NCBI RefSeq assembly: GCF_003949795.1
Contig: NZ_RPRY01000037.1
Location: 1 to 34,751, forward strand
Length of the DNA stretch: 34,751 nt
Direction of reading: 5' to 3'
Source of the DNA: Streptomyces sp. WAC06614
GTDB lineage: Bacteria > Actinomycetota > Actinomycetes > Streptomycetales > Streptomycetaceae
The position numbers were made by a program, and so were the translations under genes. The notes under the pieces are model-generated. The model made no database searches and had not been told where the DNA came from. It saw only the letters and a list, made by a program, of their open reading frames with translations. Below, piece by piece: positions 1 through 6,121 of this stretch; within the stretch, counting starts at the first letter, position 1, and each line of letters opens with the position of its first letter.

Positions 1-129
1 AGCCAGGCCGCGCCGACGAGCTGGGCGCTCCGGGCGGCACCTGGTCGTGCCCGTGGTGGGGGCCACGGTCACCCTGGCGGTCATCGCCACCGCCGCCCGG
101 AGCGCCCAGCTCGTCGGCGCGGCCTGGCT
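1..129. repeat. Perfect 38-bp inverted repeat at the window edge (probable foldback artefact)
   Basis: Bases 1-38 are the exact reverse complement of bases 92-129, all 38 positions matching, with a 53-base spacer. The right arm encodes normal transmembrane sequence of the truncated permease. The left arm encodes an Arg-rich stretch in the same frame. Because one arm starts exactly at base 1, a foldback (chimeric) contig end is the simplest explanation. A real large hairpin is possible. Confidence 0.85.
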
Positions 130-202
130 GGTCACGGGCCTGCTCGTCCTGCTGGCCCAGCGCAACCGCGCCCCGGCCGGCCCGGACCGCCCCGCGCCCT
201 GA
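1..202 (+). CDS. C-terminal end of a membrane permease (APC-like), 5' truncated
   Basis: An open frame runs from the left edge to the TGA at 200-202. Its last 55 or so residues contain two hydrophobic stretches, around LVVPVVGATVTLAVIA and LVGAAWLVTGLLVLLA, followed by a short polar tail (QRNRAPAGPDRPAP). That is how the last transmembrane helices of a polytopic transporter look. In Streptomyces an APC-family amino-acid permease commonly sits beside xseA, so that is my best guess, but this fragment has no family motif. The first 13 residues (ARPRRRAGRSGRH) are very basic, do not look like permease sequence, and are encoded by one arm of a perfect inverted repeat. They may be artefactual. Confidence 0.5.
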   Translation, partial: ARPRRRAGRSGRHLVVPVVGATVTLAVIATAARSAQLVGAAWLVTGLLVLLAQRNRAPAGPDRPAP

Positions 203-219
203 CCCCGGACGGGGCCGAG

Positions 220-235
220 CGGTCCGGCCGGACCG
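220..235. terminator. Palindrome after the permease gene, possible terminator
   Basis: CGGTCCGGCCGGACCG at 220-235 is a perfect 16-bp palindrome 18 bases after the permease stop and before the xseA promoter. It has no T tract, which is usual for Streptomyces stem-loop terminators. A zero-loop palindrome must open a few pairs to fold. Confidence 0.4.
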
Positions 236-293
236 ACCGGCCCGGCGGCCCCGACACCCGGGCCGGGCCTGAGGTGGTGTCAGTCGGGACCGT

Positions 294-299
294 TAGCCT
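294..299 (+). promoter_or_regulatory. -10 box of xseA, probable leaderless start
   Basis: TAGCCT at 294-299 lies 6 bases before the xseA ATG (306), and no Shine-Dalgarno sequence is present. The transcript would begin at or within a base or two of the ATG. The -35 region is weak (CTGAGG at 269-274, 19-bp spacer). Confidence 0.4.
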
Positions 300-305
300 T
301 CCTGC

Positions 306-1514
306 ATGGGTCTGAATACGTCGGCCGAGGCGCCGCTGCCCGTCGGTCAGGTGTCCCGGCTCATCGGGGGCTGGATCGAGCGGCTCGGCCAGGTGTGGGT
401 GGAGGGGCAGATCACCCAGCTCTCGCGCCGCCCGGGCGCGGGGGTGGTCTTCCTGACCCTGCGCGACCCCTCGCACGACATCTCCGTCAGCGTGACCTGC
501 TTCCGCCAGGTCTACGACGAGGTCGCCGATGCCGTGACCGAGGGCTCGCGGGTCGTGCTGCTGGCCAAGCCCGAGTGGTACGCGCCCCGCGGGCAGCTGT
601 CGCTGCGGGCCACGGAGATACGGCCCGTCGGCATCGGCGAGCTCCTGGCCCGGCTGGAGCGGCTCAAGCGCTCCCTCGCCGCCGAGGGGCTCTTCGCGCT
701 GGACCGTAAAAAGCCCCTGCCCTTCCTGCCGCAGTTGATCGGCCTGGTCGTCGGCCGGGCCTCGGCGGCCGAGCGCGACGTCCTGGAGAACGCCCGCCGC
801 CGCTGGCCCGCCGTCCGCTTCGCGGTCCGCAACGTCGCCGTGCAGGGCGTGCACGCGGTGCCCCAGGTGGTGCAGGCCGTCAGGGAGCTCGACGCCCTCG
901 ACGAGGTCGACGTGATCATCGTGGCGCGCGGCGGCGGCAGCGTGGAGGACCTGCTGCCGTTCTCCGACGAGAAGCTGGTCCGCGCCGTCGCCGAGGCCCG
1001 TACCCCGGTGGTGTCCGCGATCGGGCACGAGCCCGACTCCCCGCTCCTCGACCTGGTCGCGGACCTGCGCGCCTCCACCCCCACCGACGCCGCCAAGAAG
1101 GTGGTCCCGGACGTCGGCGAGGAGCTGGAGCGCGTACGGCAGCTCCGCGACCGGGCGCTGCGGTCGGTACGGGGCCTGCTGGACCGGGAGGAGCGCGGCC
1201 TCGCCCACGCCCTGGCCCGCCCCGTCTTCGTGCACCCGCAGCGGATGGTGGAGACCCGGGAGGACGAGCTGGAGGCGCTGCTGGGGCGCAGTCGCCGCAC
1301 GCTGGGCCATCTGCTGGACCGGGCCGACTCCGAGCTGGCCCACACCCTGGCCCGAGTGGTGGCCCTGTCGCCGAAGGCGACGCTGGAACGGGGGTACGCC
1401 GTGCTCCAGCGCGCCGACGGGCACGTGGTGCGCTCGCCCGAGGAGGTCACGGCGGACGAGGTCCTGCGGGCCCGGGTCGCCGAGGGCGAGTTCACCGTCC
1501 GGGTCGACCCCTAG
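306..1514 (+). CDS. xseA: Exodeoxyribonuclease VII large subunit
   Basis: This 402-residue protein is the catalytic subunit of exonuclease VII, which degrades single-stranded DNA from both ends in the cytoplasm during repair. An N-terminal OB-fold (about residues 12-110; [25 protein letters not shown]) binds DNA. The catalytic domain follows, with the family signature [22 protein letters not shown] (about 200-220) and the [27 protein letters not shown] block (about 237-260). The C-terminal helical part carries the [12 protein letters not shown] motif that ends XseA proteins. Length is normal for an actinobacterial XseA. The start is the first ATG; there is no ribosome binding site, but a -10-like TAGCCT 6 bases upstream suggests a leaderless mRNA. 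xseB follows after 78 bases, so the two subunits are probably co-transcribed. Confidence 0.96.
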   Translation: MGLNTSAEAPLPVGQVSRLIGGWIERLGQVWVEGQITQLSRRPGAGVVFLTLRDPSHDISVSVTCFRQVYDEVADAVTEGSRVVLLAKPEWYAPRGQLSLRATEIRPVGIGELLARLERLKRSLAAEGLFALDRKKPLPFLPQLIGLVVGRASAAERDVLENARRRWPAVRFAVRNVAVQGVHAVPQVVQAVRELDALDEVDVIIVARGGGSVEDLLPFSDEKLVRAVAEARTPVVSAIGHEPDSPLLDLVADLRASTPTDAAKKVVPDVGEELERVRQLRDRALRSVRGLLDREERGLAHALARPVFVHPQRMVETREDELEALLGRSRRTLGHLLDRADSELAHTLARVVALSPKATLERGYAVLQRADGHVVRSPEEVTADEVLRARVAEGEFTVRVDP

Positions 1515-1523
1515 CCCGCACCC

Positions 1524-1572
1524 CCTCCACCACAGCACGACCCACCATCCACCACCCCACCCACCACCCCAC
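1524..1572. repeat. CCACC-rich low-complexity spacer between xseA and xseB
   Basis: The spacer is built of irregular repeats of CCACC/CCCACC with almost no G on this strand. Such purine/pyrimidine-asymmetric DNA gives a weakly structured mRNA just before the xseB ribosome binding site. It looks like slippage-prone simple sequence; no known element is recognised. Confidence 0.6.
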
Positions 1573-1592
1573 GAGTTGCGAGGTTCTCCGGA

Positions 1593-1886
1593 ATGGCCGA
1601 GACGGATACGGCGCTGGGATACGAGCAGGCGCGGGACGAGCTCATCGAGGTCGTCCGGCGGCTGGAGGCGGGCGGCACCTCGCTGGAGGAGTCGCTCGCG
1701 CTCTGGGAGCGCGGCGAGGAGCTGGCCACGGTCTGCCGGCACTGGCTGGAGGGCGCCCGGGCCCGGCTGGACTCGGCGCTGGCCGCCCGGGAGTCCGCCG
1801 AGCGGGCGGAGCGGGGCGAGGGGACCGGACGGGCGGAGCGGAGCGGACGGGCCGAGGGGGCCGAGGGAGCCTCCGACCAGGGCTGA
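1593..1886 (+). CDS. xseB: Exodeoxyribonuclease VII small subunit
   Basis: The 97-residue protein contains the whole XseB domain in residues 8-62: [19 protein letters not shown], then a region with [23 protein letters not shown], which forms the helical hairpin that coats XseA. Several small subunits bind each large subunit. The last 33 residues are a low-complexity Glu/Arg/Gly/Ala tail (repeated ERAERG and GRAEG-like units) that is absent from compact homologues and probably disordered. GCGAGG about 9 bases upstream of the ATG is the likely ribosome binding site. It forms an operon-like pair with xseA. Confidence 0.93.
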   Translation: MAETDTALGYEQARDELIEVVRRLEAGGTSLEESLALWERGEELATVCRHWLEGARARLDSALAARESAERAERGEGTGRAERSGRAEGAEGASDQG

Positions 1887-1927
1887 CGGCCACGGCCCCT
1901 GTGAGGCCGCTCACCAGGACACCGGTT

Positions 1928-1945
1928 TAGTTGAAATTTCATCTA
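1928..1945. promoter_or_regulatory. 18-bp operator-like palindrome over the nitroreductase promoter
   Basis: TAGTTGAAATTTCATCTA at 1928-1945 is an inverted repeat with 8 of 9 positions paired, and its core TGAAATTTCA is perfect. It covers the -35 box of the nitroreductase promoter. Size and placement fit a dimeric repressor such as a MarR or TetR type. Which protein binds is not known, and no regulator gene lies beside it. Confidence 0.5.
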
Positions 1946-1960
1946 TCCCGTGCGTACAGT
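1931..1960 (+). promoter_or_regulatory. Promoter of the nitroreductase gene
   Basis: TTGAAA (1931-1936) and TACAGT (1955-1960) are separated by 18 bases, close to the housekeeping sigma consensus. Transcription would start near 1967, giving a leader of about 36 bases before the ATG at 2003. Confidence 0.6.
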
Positions 1961-2002
1961 CGTACCGACGAACCACCCCCGCATGTGGAAGAAGGCTTTC
2001 CG

Positions 2003-2590
2003 ATGTCTCTCGTTCTCGACGCCGCCGCCCAGGACCTGCTGTTCCGCGAGGCCCGCACCGCCAACTCGTTCTCCGACGAGCCGGTGACCGACGAGCAGAT
2101 CCAGGCCGTCTACGACCTGATCAAGTACGGCCCGACCGCCTTCAACCAGACCCCGCTGCGGATCACCCTGGTCCGCTCCCCCGAGGCCCGCGAGCGCCTG
2201 GTCAAGCACATGGCGGAGGGAAACCAGGCCAAGACCGCCGCCGCGCCGCTGGTCGCGATCCTCGCCGCGGACAACGAGTTCCACGAGGAGCTCCCCACCC
2301 TGTTCCCGCACTTCCCGCAGGCCAAGGACGTCTTCTTCGGCGAGCGCCCGGTCCGTGAGCAGTCCGCGCAGGTGAACGCCGCCCTGCAGGCCGCCTACTT
2401 CATCGTGGGCCTGCGCGCCGCCGGCCTGGCCGCCGGCCCGATGACCGGTCTGGACTTCGCCGGCGTCCAGAAGGAGTTCCTGGACGACGACCACACCCCG
2501 CTGATGGTCATCAACATCGGCAAGCCGGGCGAGATCGCCTTCCCGCGCTCCCCGCGCCTGGAGTTCGACCAGGTCGTCACCACCGTCTGA
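2003..2590 (+). CDS. Nitroreductase-family NAD(P)H:FMN oxidoreductase, RutE-type malonic semialdehyde reductase
   Basis: The protein has 195 residues, essentially the length of RutE (HadB/RutE group of the nitroreductase family). This group reduces malonic semialdehyde to 3-hydroxypropionate in pyrimidine breakdown, or acts on quinones and nitro compounds. Family features are the N-terminal FREARTANSFSDEPV FMN phosphate-binding block, KYGPTAFNQTPLRI, and AAYFIVGLRAAGLAAGPMTGLD. The ATG at 2003 is chosen because GGAAGAAGG (1987-1995) sits 7 bases before it. An in-frame upstream start at 1931 would lie inside the promoter. The gene stands alone, with its own promoter, a palindromic operator-like site and a strong terminator at 2633, so it is a single-gene regulated unit. 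No rut pathway genes are nearby, so the physiological substrate is uncertain. Confidence 0.88.
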   Translation: MSLVLDAAAQDLLFREARTANSFSDEPVTDEQIQAVYDLIKYGPTAFNQTPLRITLVRSPEARERLVKHMAEGNQAKTAAAPLVAILAADNEFHEELPTLFPHFPQAKDVFFGERPVREQSAQVNAALQAAYFIVGLRAAGLAAGPMTGLDFAGVQKEFLDDDHTPLMVINIGKPGEIAFPRSPRLEFDQVVTTV

Positions 2591-2632
2591 GCCCCTCCGG
2601 CGCTCCGACGGCGTAAGGGCGCCGCCACGACG

Positions 2633-2669
2633 AAGGCCGCCCGCCCCCTCCCGGGGCGGGCGGCCTTTT
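2633..2669 (+). terminator. Rho-independent terminator after the nitroreductase gene
   Basis: A perfect 15-bp stem (2633-2647 with 2653-2667) with a 5-base loop is followed by TTTT at 2666-2669. It is 43 bases after the stop codon. The stem begins with AA, so it could also work from the other side for the convergent DUF4245 gene. Confidence 0.88.
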
Positions 2670-2671
2670 CG

Positions 2672-2739
2672 TGCGTGCCCGCTCAGCGCTGCAGCCCGCT
2701 CAGCTCCGCGTGCCACTCGGCGCTGCGTGCCCGCTCAGC
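2672..2739. repeat. Short direct repeats at the 3' end of the DUF4245 gene
   Basis: TGCGTGCCCGCTCAGC occurs at 2672-2687 and again at 2724-2739. A shorter copy, CCCGCTCAGC, lies between them at 2695-2704. The second full copy contains the stop codon of the DUF4245 gene. The arrangement looks like small slippage duplications of the gene's end. Confidence 0.7.
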
Positions 2740-3250
2740 TCTTCTTGAACTCCAGCGCCGCCGCCATCCGGGCGAGCTGCTCGAAGGACGCCGTGCCGGT
2801 CACCACCGTCACGTGCCCGTCGTCCTTGCGCACCAGCGCGTCGTACTTCTCGCCGTCCCAGCGCTCCCAGGTCAGGTCGCCGACCTGCTCGGTCCGCCCG
2901 GTCGCGGCGGCCTTCTGGGTGACCTTCTCCAGGTACTTCGGCGAGACGTCCGAGGACTGCTCGACCGCCACGTACTGGTTCTGGGGGTCGAGGAAGCCCA
3001 GGTGCCAGGCGTTGGCGTTCTTGCGCTCGAAGGTGACCGAGGTCGCCCGCCACTCCTGGGGGAGGCCCGTGGGCGCGGCCACGGGGTACGGCGCCGCGCG
3101 CCGGGCCGTCAGGGTCTCGACGCGGTAGTCGACCACGCGTGTCGGATCGGCCTCCTCGTCGTGCGGGACGAAGATGTAGATCCCCGCCACGACCACGCCG
3201 ATCACCGCCAGCGACCGGACCATGTCGAAGACCGTCTGCTTGCCTTTCAT
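2735..3250 (-). CDS. DUF4245 membrane-anchored protein
   Basis: About 171 residues: a short basic N-terminus ([13 protein letters not shown]), one transmembrane segment (about residues 13-28, [15 protein letters not shown]), then an extracytoplasmic domain of about 130 residues. This fits the DUF4245 family, which has no known function and is common next to glpX in Streptomyces. The domain contains the conserved [14 protein letters not shown] and [18 protein letters not shown] stretches. The start is uncertain. An in-frame ATG at 3277 and a GTG at 3259 also exist. I chose 3250 because it puts the basic residues directly before the helix and because a -10-like TAGGGG overlaps the upstream codons. 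The gene is divergent from glpX. Confidence 0.82.
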   Translation of the reverse strand: MKGKQTVFDMVRSLAVIGVVVAGIYIFVPHDEEADPTRVVDYRVETLTARRAAPYPVAAPTGLPQEWRATSVTFERKNANAWHLGFLDPQNQYVAVEQSSDVSPKYLEKVTQKAAATGRTEQVGDLTWERWDGEKYDALVRKDDGHVTVVTGTASFEQLARMAAALEFKKS

Positions 3251-3376
3251 ACCTGCCACACCCCTATCGTCCCGCATGCCCGGAGGCGATCACGGGCAGG
3301 GGTGGGTTCAGGTGGGGTGGTACGGCCGGGAGTGGTCGGCCGGACGTCCGATACGCCGCTCATACGTGACCCCCTC

Positions 3377-3405
3377 TGCTCAATTTGTCGACGTGACGAT
3401 AGAGT
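3377..3405 (+). promoter_or_regulatory. Candidate glpX promoter
   Basis: TAGAGT at 3400-3405 is a good -10 hexamer. A poor -35 (TGCTCA, 3377-3382) lies 17 bases before it. The leader to the ATG at 3455 would be about 43 bases. The weak -35 suggests an activator or a different sigma factor. Confidence 0.35.
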
Positions 3406-3454
3406 TCCAGCACCCTCACCTACCGGCCGTCGTCGTACAGAAAGGTGCGCTCCG

Positions 3455-4486
3455 ATGACCGAGCACAACCTGCCGCCCCAGCTCGAAGTCTCGCCCGAAG
3501 CCCCCGACCGCAACCTCGCCCTGGAACTCGTACGGGTCACCGAGGCCGCTGCCATGGCCGCCGGACGCTGGGTCGGGCGTGGTGACAAGATCGGCGCCGA
3601 CGGCGCCGCGGTCAATGCGATGCGGACCCTGATCTCCACCGTCTCGATGAACGGCGTCGTCGTCATCGGCGAGGGCGAGAAGGACGAAGCCCCGATGCTG
3701 TTCAACGGCGAGCGGGTCGGCGACGGCACCGGTGCCGAGGTGGACATCGCCGTGGACCCGATCGACGGCACCACGCTCAACGCCAAGGGCATGCCCAACG
3801 CCATCGCCGTCCTGGCGGCCGCGGACCGCGGCACCATGTTCGACCCGTCCGCGGTGTTCTACATGGACAAGCTGGTCACCGGTCCGGAGGCGGCCGACTT
3901 CGTCGACATCAACGCCCCCGTCTCGGTCAACATCCGCCGGGTCGCCAAGGCCAAGAACATGGCCACCGAGGACGTCACGGTCGTCATCCTGGACCGCCCC
4001 CGCCACGAGGGCATCGTCAAGGAGATCCGCGAGACCGGCGCCCGGATCAAGTTCATCTCCGACGGCGACGTGGCCGGTTCGATCATGGCCGCCCGCGAGG
4101 ACACCGGTGTGGACCTGCTGCTGGGCATCGGCGGCACCCCCGAGGGCATCATCTCGGCCTGCGCCATAAAGTGCCTCGGCGGTGTGATCCAGGGCAAGCT
4201 GTGGCCCAAGGACGAGGCCGAGCGGCAGAAGGCCCTGGACGCCGGGCACGACCTGGACCGGGTGCTGACCACCAACGACCTGGTCTCGGGCGAGAACGTC
4301 TTCTTCGTCGCCACCGGCATCACCGACGGCGAGCTGCTGCGCGGTGTGCACTACCGCTCGGAGACCGCCACGACCTCCTCGCTGGTGATGCGCTCGAAGT
4401 CCGGCACGATCCGGAAGATCGACTCCGTCCACCGCCTGTCGAAGCTGCGCGCGTACAGCGCCATCGACTTCGACCGCGCCCAGTAG
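3455..4486 (+). CDS. glpX: Class II fructose-1,6-bisphosphatase
   Basis: The 343-residue protein hydrolyses fructose-1,6-bisphosphate to fructose-6-phosphate, the committed step of gluconeogenesis. GlpX is the only FBPase type in most actinobacteria. Metal- and substrate-binding motifs are clear: [14 protein letters not shown] (about 69-82), the Li-sensitive phosphatase motif DPIDGTT (about 105-111), and [20 protein letters not shown] (about 226-245). Start: ATG at 3455 with GAAAGGTG (3440-3447) upstream. The frame stays open for 780 bases further upstream, but that part is antisense to the DUF4245 gene and is not coding. A 20-bp stem-loop follows, so it is probably a single-gene transcript. 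Confidence 0.96.
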   Translation: MTEHNLPPQLEVSPEAPDRNLALELVRVTEAAAMAAGRWVGRGDKIGADGAAVNAMRTLISTVSMNGVVVIGEGEKDEAPMLFNGERVGDGTGAEVDIAVDPIDGTTLNAKGMPNAIAVLAAADRGTMFDPSAVFYMDKLVTGPEAADFVDINAPVSVNIRRVAKAKNMATEDVTVVILDRPRHEGIVKEIRETGARIKFISDGDVAGSIMAAREDTGVDLLLGIGGTPEGIISACAIKCLGGVIQGKLWPKDEAERQKALDAGHDLDRVLTTNDLVSGENVFFVATGITDGELLRGVHYRSETATTSSLVMRSKSGTIRKIDSVHRLSKLRAYSAIDFDRAQ

Positions 4487-4501
4487 CCGACCGGCGCGCG
4501 A

Positions 4502-4549
4502 CAGCCGGAAGGGGCGGCCCCTGTGCGGAGGGGCCGCCCCTTCCGGCTG
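4502..4549 (+). terminator. Stem-loop terminator after glpX
   Basis: A perfect 20-bp stem (4502-4521 with 4530-4549) with an 8-base loop begins 15 bases after the glpX stop. There is no T tract. Confidence 0.8.
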
Positions 4550-4626
4550 CGGTCACTGCGTACGGCTCCGGTCCCGCCGGCCTGCGCCCGCCCGGCTGCC
4601 CGTGTGCCCGTCGCCCGGTCCGTCGG

Positions 4627-4713
4627 CCCGTACGCCGGTAGGCCCTTACGTCCGTACACCCGTAGGTCCTCGCGCCCGTACGCGCCCGTACGCCGGTACG
4701 TCCCTACGTCCGT
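4627..4713. repeat. CGTACG-rich imperfect direct repeat between convergent genes
   Basis: A 29-bp unit at 4627-4655 recurs at 4685-4713 with 26 of 29 identities. Both begin CCCGTACGCCGGTA. The interval and flanks are full of CCGTA, GTACG and GTACGTCC words. The tract fills the gap between glpX and the wbl gene, and no protein is recognised in it. Confidence 0.7.
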
Positions 4714-4734
4714 CCGTACGGCCGCCTTGTGCCG

Positions 4735-5124
4735 TCAGCCCGCGGCGGCGACGGGGCCGGCCGTCGGCCGGCCCTGGCGCAGCTCCGCGGCGCGGCGCCG
4801 GCGGCGGGCCAGGACGACGCGGCGCTCGGCGGCCGTCAGGCCGCCCCACACCCCGTACGGCTCGGGCTGGAGCAGGGCGTGCTCGCGGCAGGCCACCATG
4901 ACCGGGCAGCGGGCGCACAGCCGCTTCGCGGCCTCCTCGCGGGAGAGCCGGGCCGCCGTCGGTTCCTTGGAGGGGGCGAAGAACAGTCCCGCCTCGTCCC
5001 GGCGGCACACTGCGTCGGCGTGCCATGGGCCGTCCTCTTCCCTGGCCGGCACGCGTGGCTTCGGGAGAGCCGGGAGGCTCTTGACGGCCACTGCCTGCAG
5101 GGACTGATGCGGCGGTTGCTGCAC
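4735..5124 (-). CDS. WhiB-family [4Fe-4S] transcription factor
   Basis: The 129-residue protein has the full WhiB signature. Four cluster cysteines are at C40, C70, C73 and C79 (C-x29-C-x2-C-x5-C), followed by GVWGG at 91-95 and a basic C-terminal segment (RRVVLARRRRRAAEL) for DNA contact. WhiB-like proteins bind a [4Fe-4S] cluster, usually pair with the sigma factor and regulate development, redox response or secondary metabolism. By position it may match wblI of S. coelicolor, but that is from memory. The start is GTG at 5124 with AGGAG 6 bases upstream. The N-terminal 30 residues and the Ala/Pro tail are probably disordered. Confidence 0.93.
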   Translation of the reverse strand: MQQPPHQSLQAVAVKSLPALPKPRVPAREEDGPWHADAVCRRDEAGLFFAPSKEPTAARLSREEAAKRLCARCPVMVACREHALLQPEPYGVWGGLTAAERRVVLARRRRRAAELRQGRPTAGPVAAAG

Positions 5125-5184
5125 GGTCTACTCCTGACGACGGATTCGCGAGCGAGAGACGATGCACCTGTCTCTACCCGCTGG

Positions 5185-5200
5185 GTGCACCGCTATGCAC
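5185..5200. promoter_or_regulatory. GTGCA-N6-TGCAC inverted repeat upstream of the wbl gene
   Basis: GTGCA (5185-5189) and TGCAC (5196-5200) form a short dyad about 60 bases upstream of the wbl start codon. A further TGCA is at 5163-5166. It lies where an operator of the wbl promoter would be. It is short and could be chance. Confidence 0.25.
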
Positions 5201-5241
5201 TCCGTGTCGCTCAGGGAAAGTTCGACCGAAAGACAACCCTC

Positions 5242-5257
5242 CGGCGGCGTACCGCCG
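5242..5257 (-). terminator. Small stem-loop after the DUF1707 gene
   Basis: CGGCGG (5242-5247) pairs with CCGCCG (5252-5257) around a 4-base loop. It lies just past the stop at 5261-5263, on the strand of the DUF1707 gene. Flanking ACAAC and GTTGT can extend the pairing. Confidence 0.45.
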
Positions 5258-5260
5258 TTG

Positions 5261-5986
5261 TCACGCCTCCAGCCGCTTGCGCAGGCGCACGGCCAGGTCC
5301 ACGATGCGCGCGCCCCGCTTGGGCCGGGCCTCGATATTGCCCAGCAGCGAGAATCCGCGGACGATCACGACGGGGGCCTGCGTGTCGCTTTCCTCGTGGC
5401 CTTCTCCGCGCACCTCGAAATTGCCGAGAACTCCACTGCCGTATCCGCGCAGCGTCACATTTTCCGGGACCTTGATGTCGACGTTTCCGAGGATGCAGGT
5501 CACGTCGATCTCGGTGACCTGCTGCTCGAAGACGGCCTCGGTCAGGTCGATGGTGATGTCCCCGAGGACCGACACGGCCCGGGTGCGCGCGGCCGGCCGC
5601 CAGCGGCCCTTGCGGGTGGAGCTGCTGCACACCGCGACCACGTTCTCGGCGAAGCCGGTGCCGGGCGGGACGGCGGCGTGCGGGACCGCCGCACCGGCGG
5701 GGAAGCCGGCGCCCGCGGGGCGGGCCGCGGCGGTGCCGCCGGGCACGGGCAGGTCCCGTACCAGCAGTTCCAGCTCGCCGACGGTCTTGACGGCGTAGAG
5801 GGAGTCGAGGCGCTCGGAGTGCTCCTCGGCGTCGAGCCGGCCCTCGGCGAGGGCGTCGGCCAGGATCTGCGCGATCCGGTCGCGGTCGGCGTCCGAGGCG
5901 CGCAGCTCGGCGGGGGCCGCAGGAGTCGCGGCTGCGGCGGCGGGTGCGGCGGCGGGGTGCTTTTCCAGGTCCACGACCGCCAGCAT
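5261..5986 (-). CDS. DUF1707 and LiaF-like C-terminal domain protein
   Basis: About 241 residues. After a Pro/Ala linker comes a DUF1707 (SHOCT-like) domain at about 25-82: ELRASDADRDRIAQILADALAEGRLDAEEHSERLDSLYAVKTVGEL. A second Ala/Gly/Pro linker follows. The C-terminus (about 130-230) is a beta-rich repeat domain of the LiaF 'cell-wall-active antibiotics response' type (SVLGDITIDL, CILGNVDIKVP, GVLGNFEVRG, FSLLGNIEA). No membrane segment is present. Such proteins are linked to envelope stress, but no activity is known. Start: the ATG at 5986 is 8 bases from a -10-like TATCGT (leaderless). GTG at 5992 or 5974 is also possible. An iron-box-like palindrome covers the place of its -35. Confidence 0.85.
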   Translation of the reverse strand: MLAVVDLEKHPAAAPAAAAATPAAPAELRASDADRDRIAQILADALAEGRLDAEEHSERLDSLYAVKTVGELELLVRDLPVPGGTAAARPAGAGFPAGAAVPHAAVPPGTGFAENVVAVCSSSTRKGRWRPAARTRAVSVLGDITIDLTEAVFEQQVTEIDVTCILGNVDIKVPENVTLRGYGSGVLGNFEVRGEGHEESDTQAPVVIVRGFSLLGNIEARPKRGARIVDLAVRLRKRLEA

Positions 5987-6013
5987 AGCCACACACGATA
6001 GATCGCGATAGTG

Positions 6014-6032
6014 CTGGGTGAGCCTTACCTCA
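6014..6032. promoter_or_regulatory. Iron-box-like palindrome (IdeR/DmdR1 type)
   Basis: On the minus strand 6032-6014 reads TGAGGTAAGGCTCACCCAG, which matches 15 of 19 positions of the actinobacterial iron box (TTAGGTTAGGCTCACCTAA), including the central AGG.NAGGCTCACC block. It lies between the divergent DUF1707 gene and the class I fumarase gene. It covers the DUF1707 -35 region and ends just upstream of the fumarase promoter. A second half-site (AGGTTAGG on the minus strand, 6056-6063) overlaps the likely fumarase -10 TAACCT. This is a recognition by eye, not a scored match. Confidence 0.55.
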
Positions 6033-6121
6033 CAGACAGGGGCCGGGGGTCAGGACCTAACCTGGTGGACTGCGCTGCCAATAGGTCGCCAGCGCTGTCT
6101 GCCGAGTGAGGAATGACCGAC

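Noticed and set aside
1524..1572. CRISPR-like or structured repeat in the xseA-xseB spacer
   Set aside because: The repeats are 5-6 bases, irregular and without spacers. It is simple low-complexity sequence.
132..1742. Long minus-strand reading frame of 536 codons opposite xseA
   Set aside because: It is antisense to a clear xseA with all family motifs, has no recognisable domain, and is composition-driven in high-GC DNA.
2675..3454. In-frame 260-codon extension upstream of glpX
   Set aside because: It is antisense to the DUF4245 gene. The GlpX domain, ribosome site and usual length fit ATG 3455.
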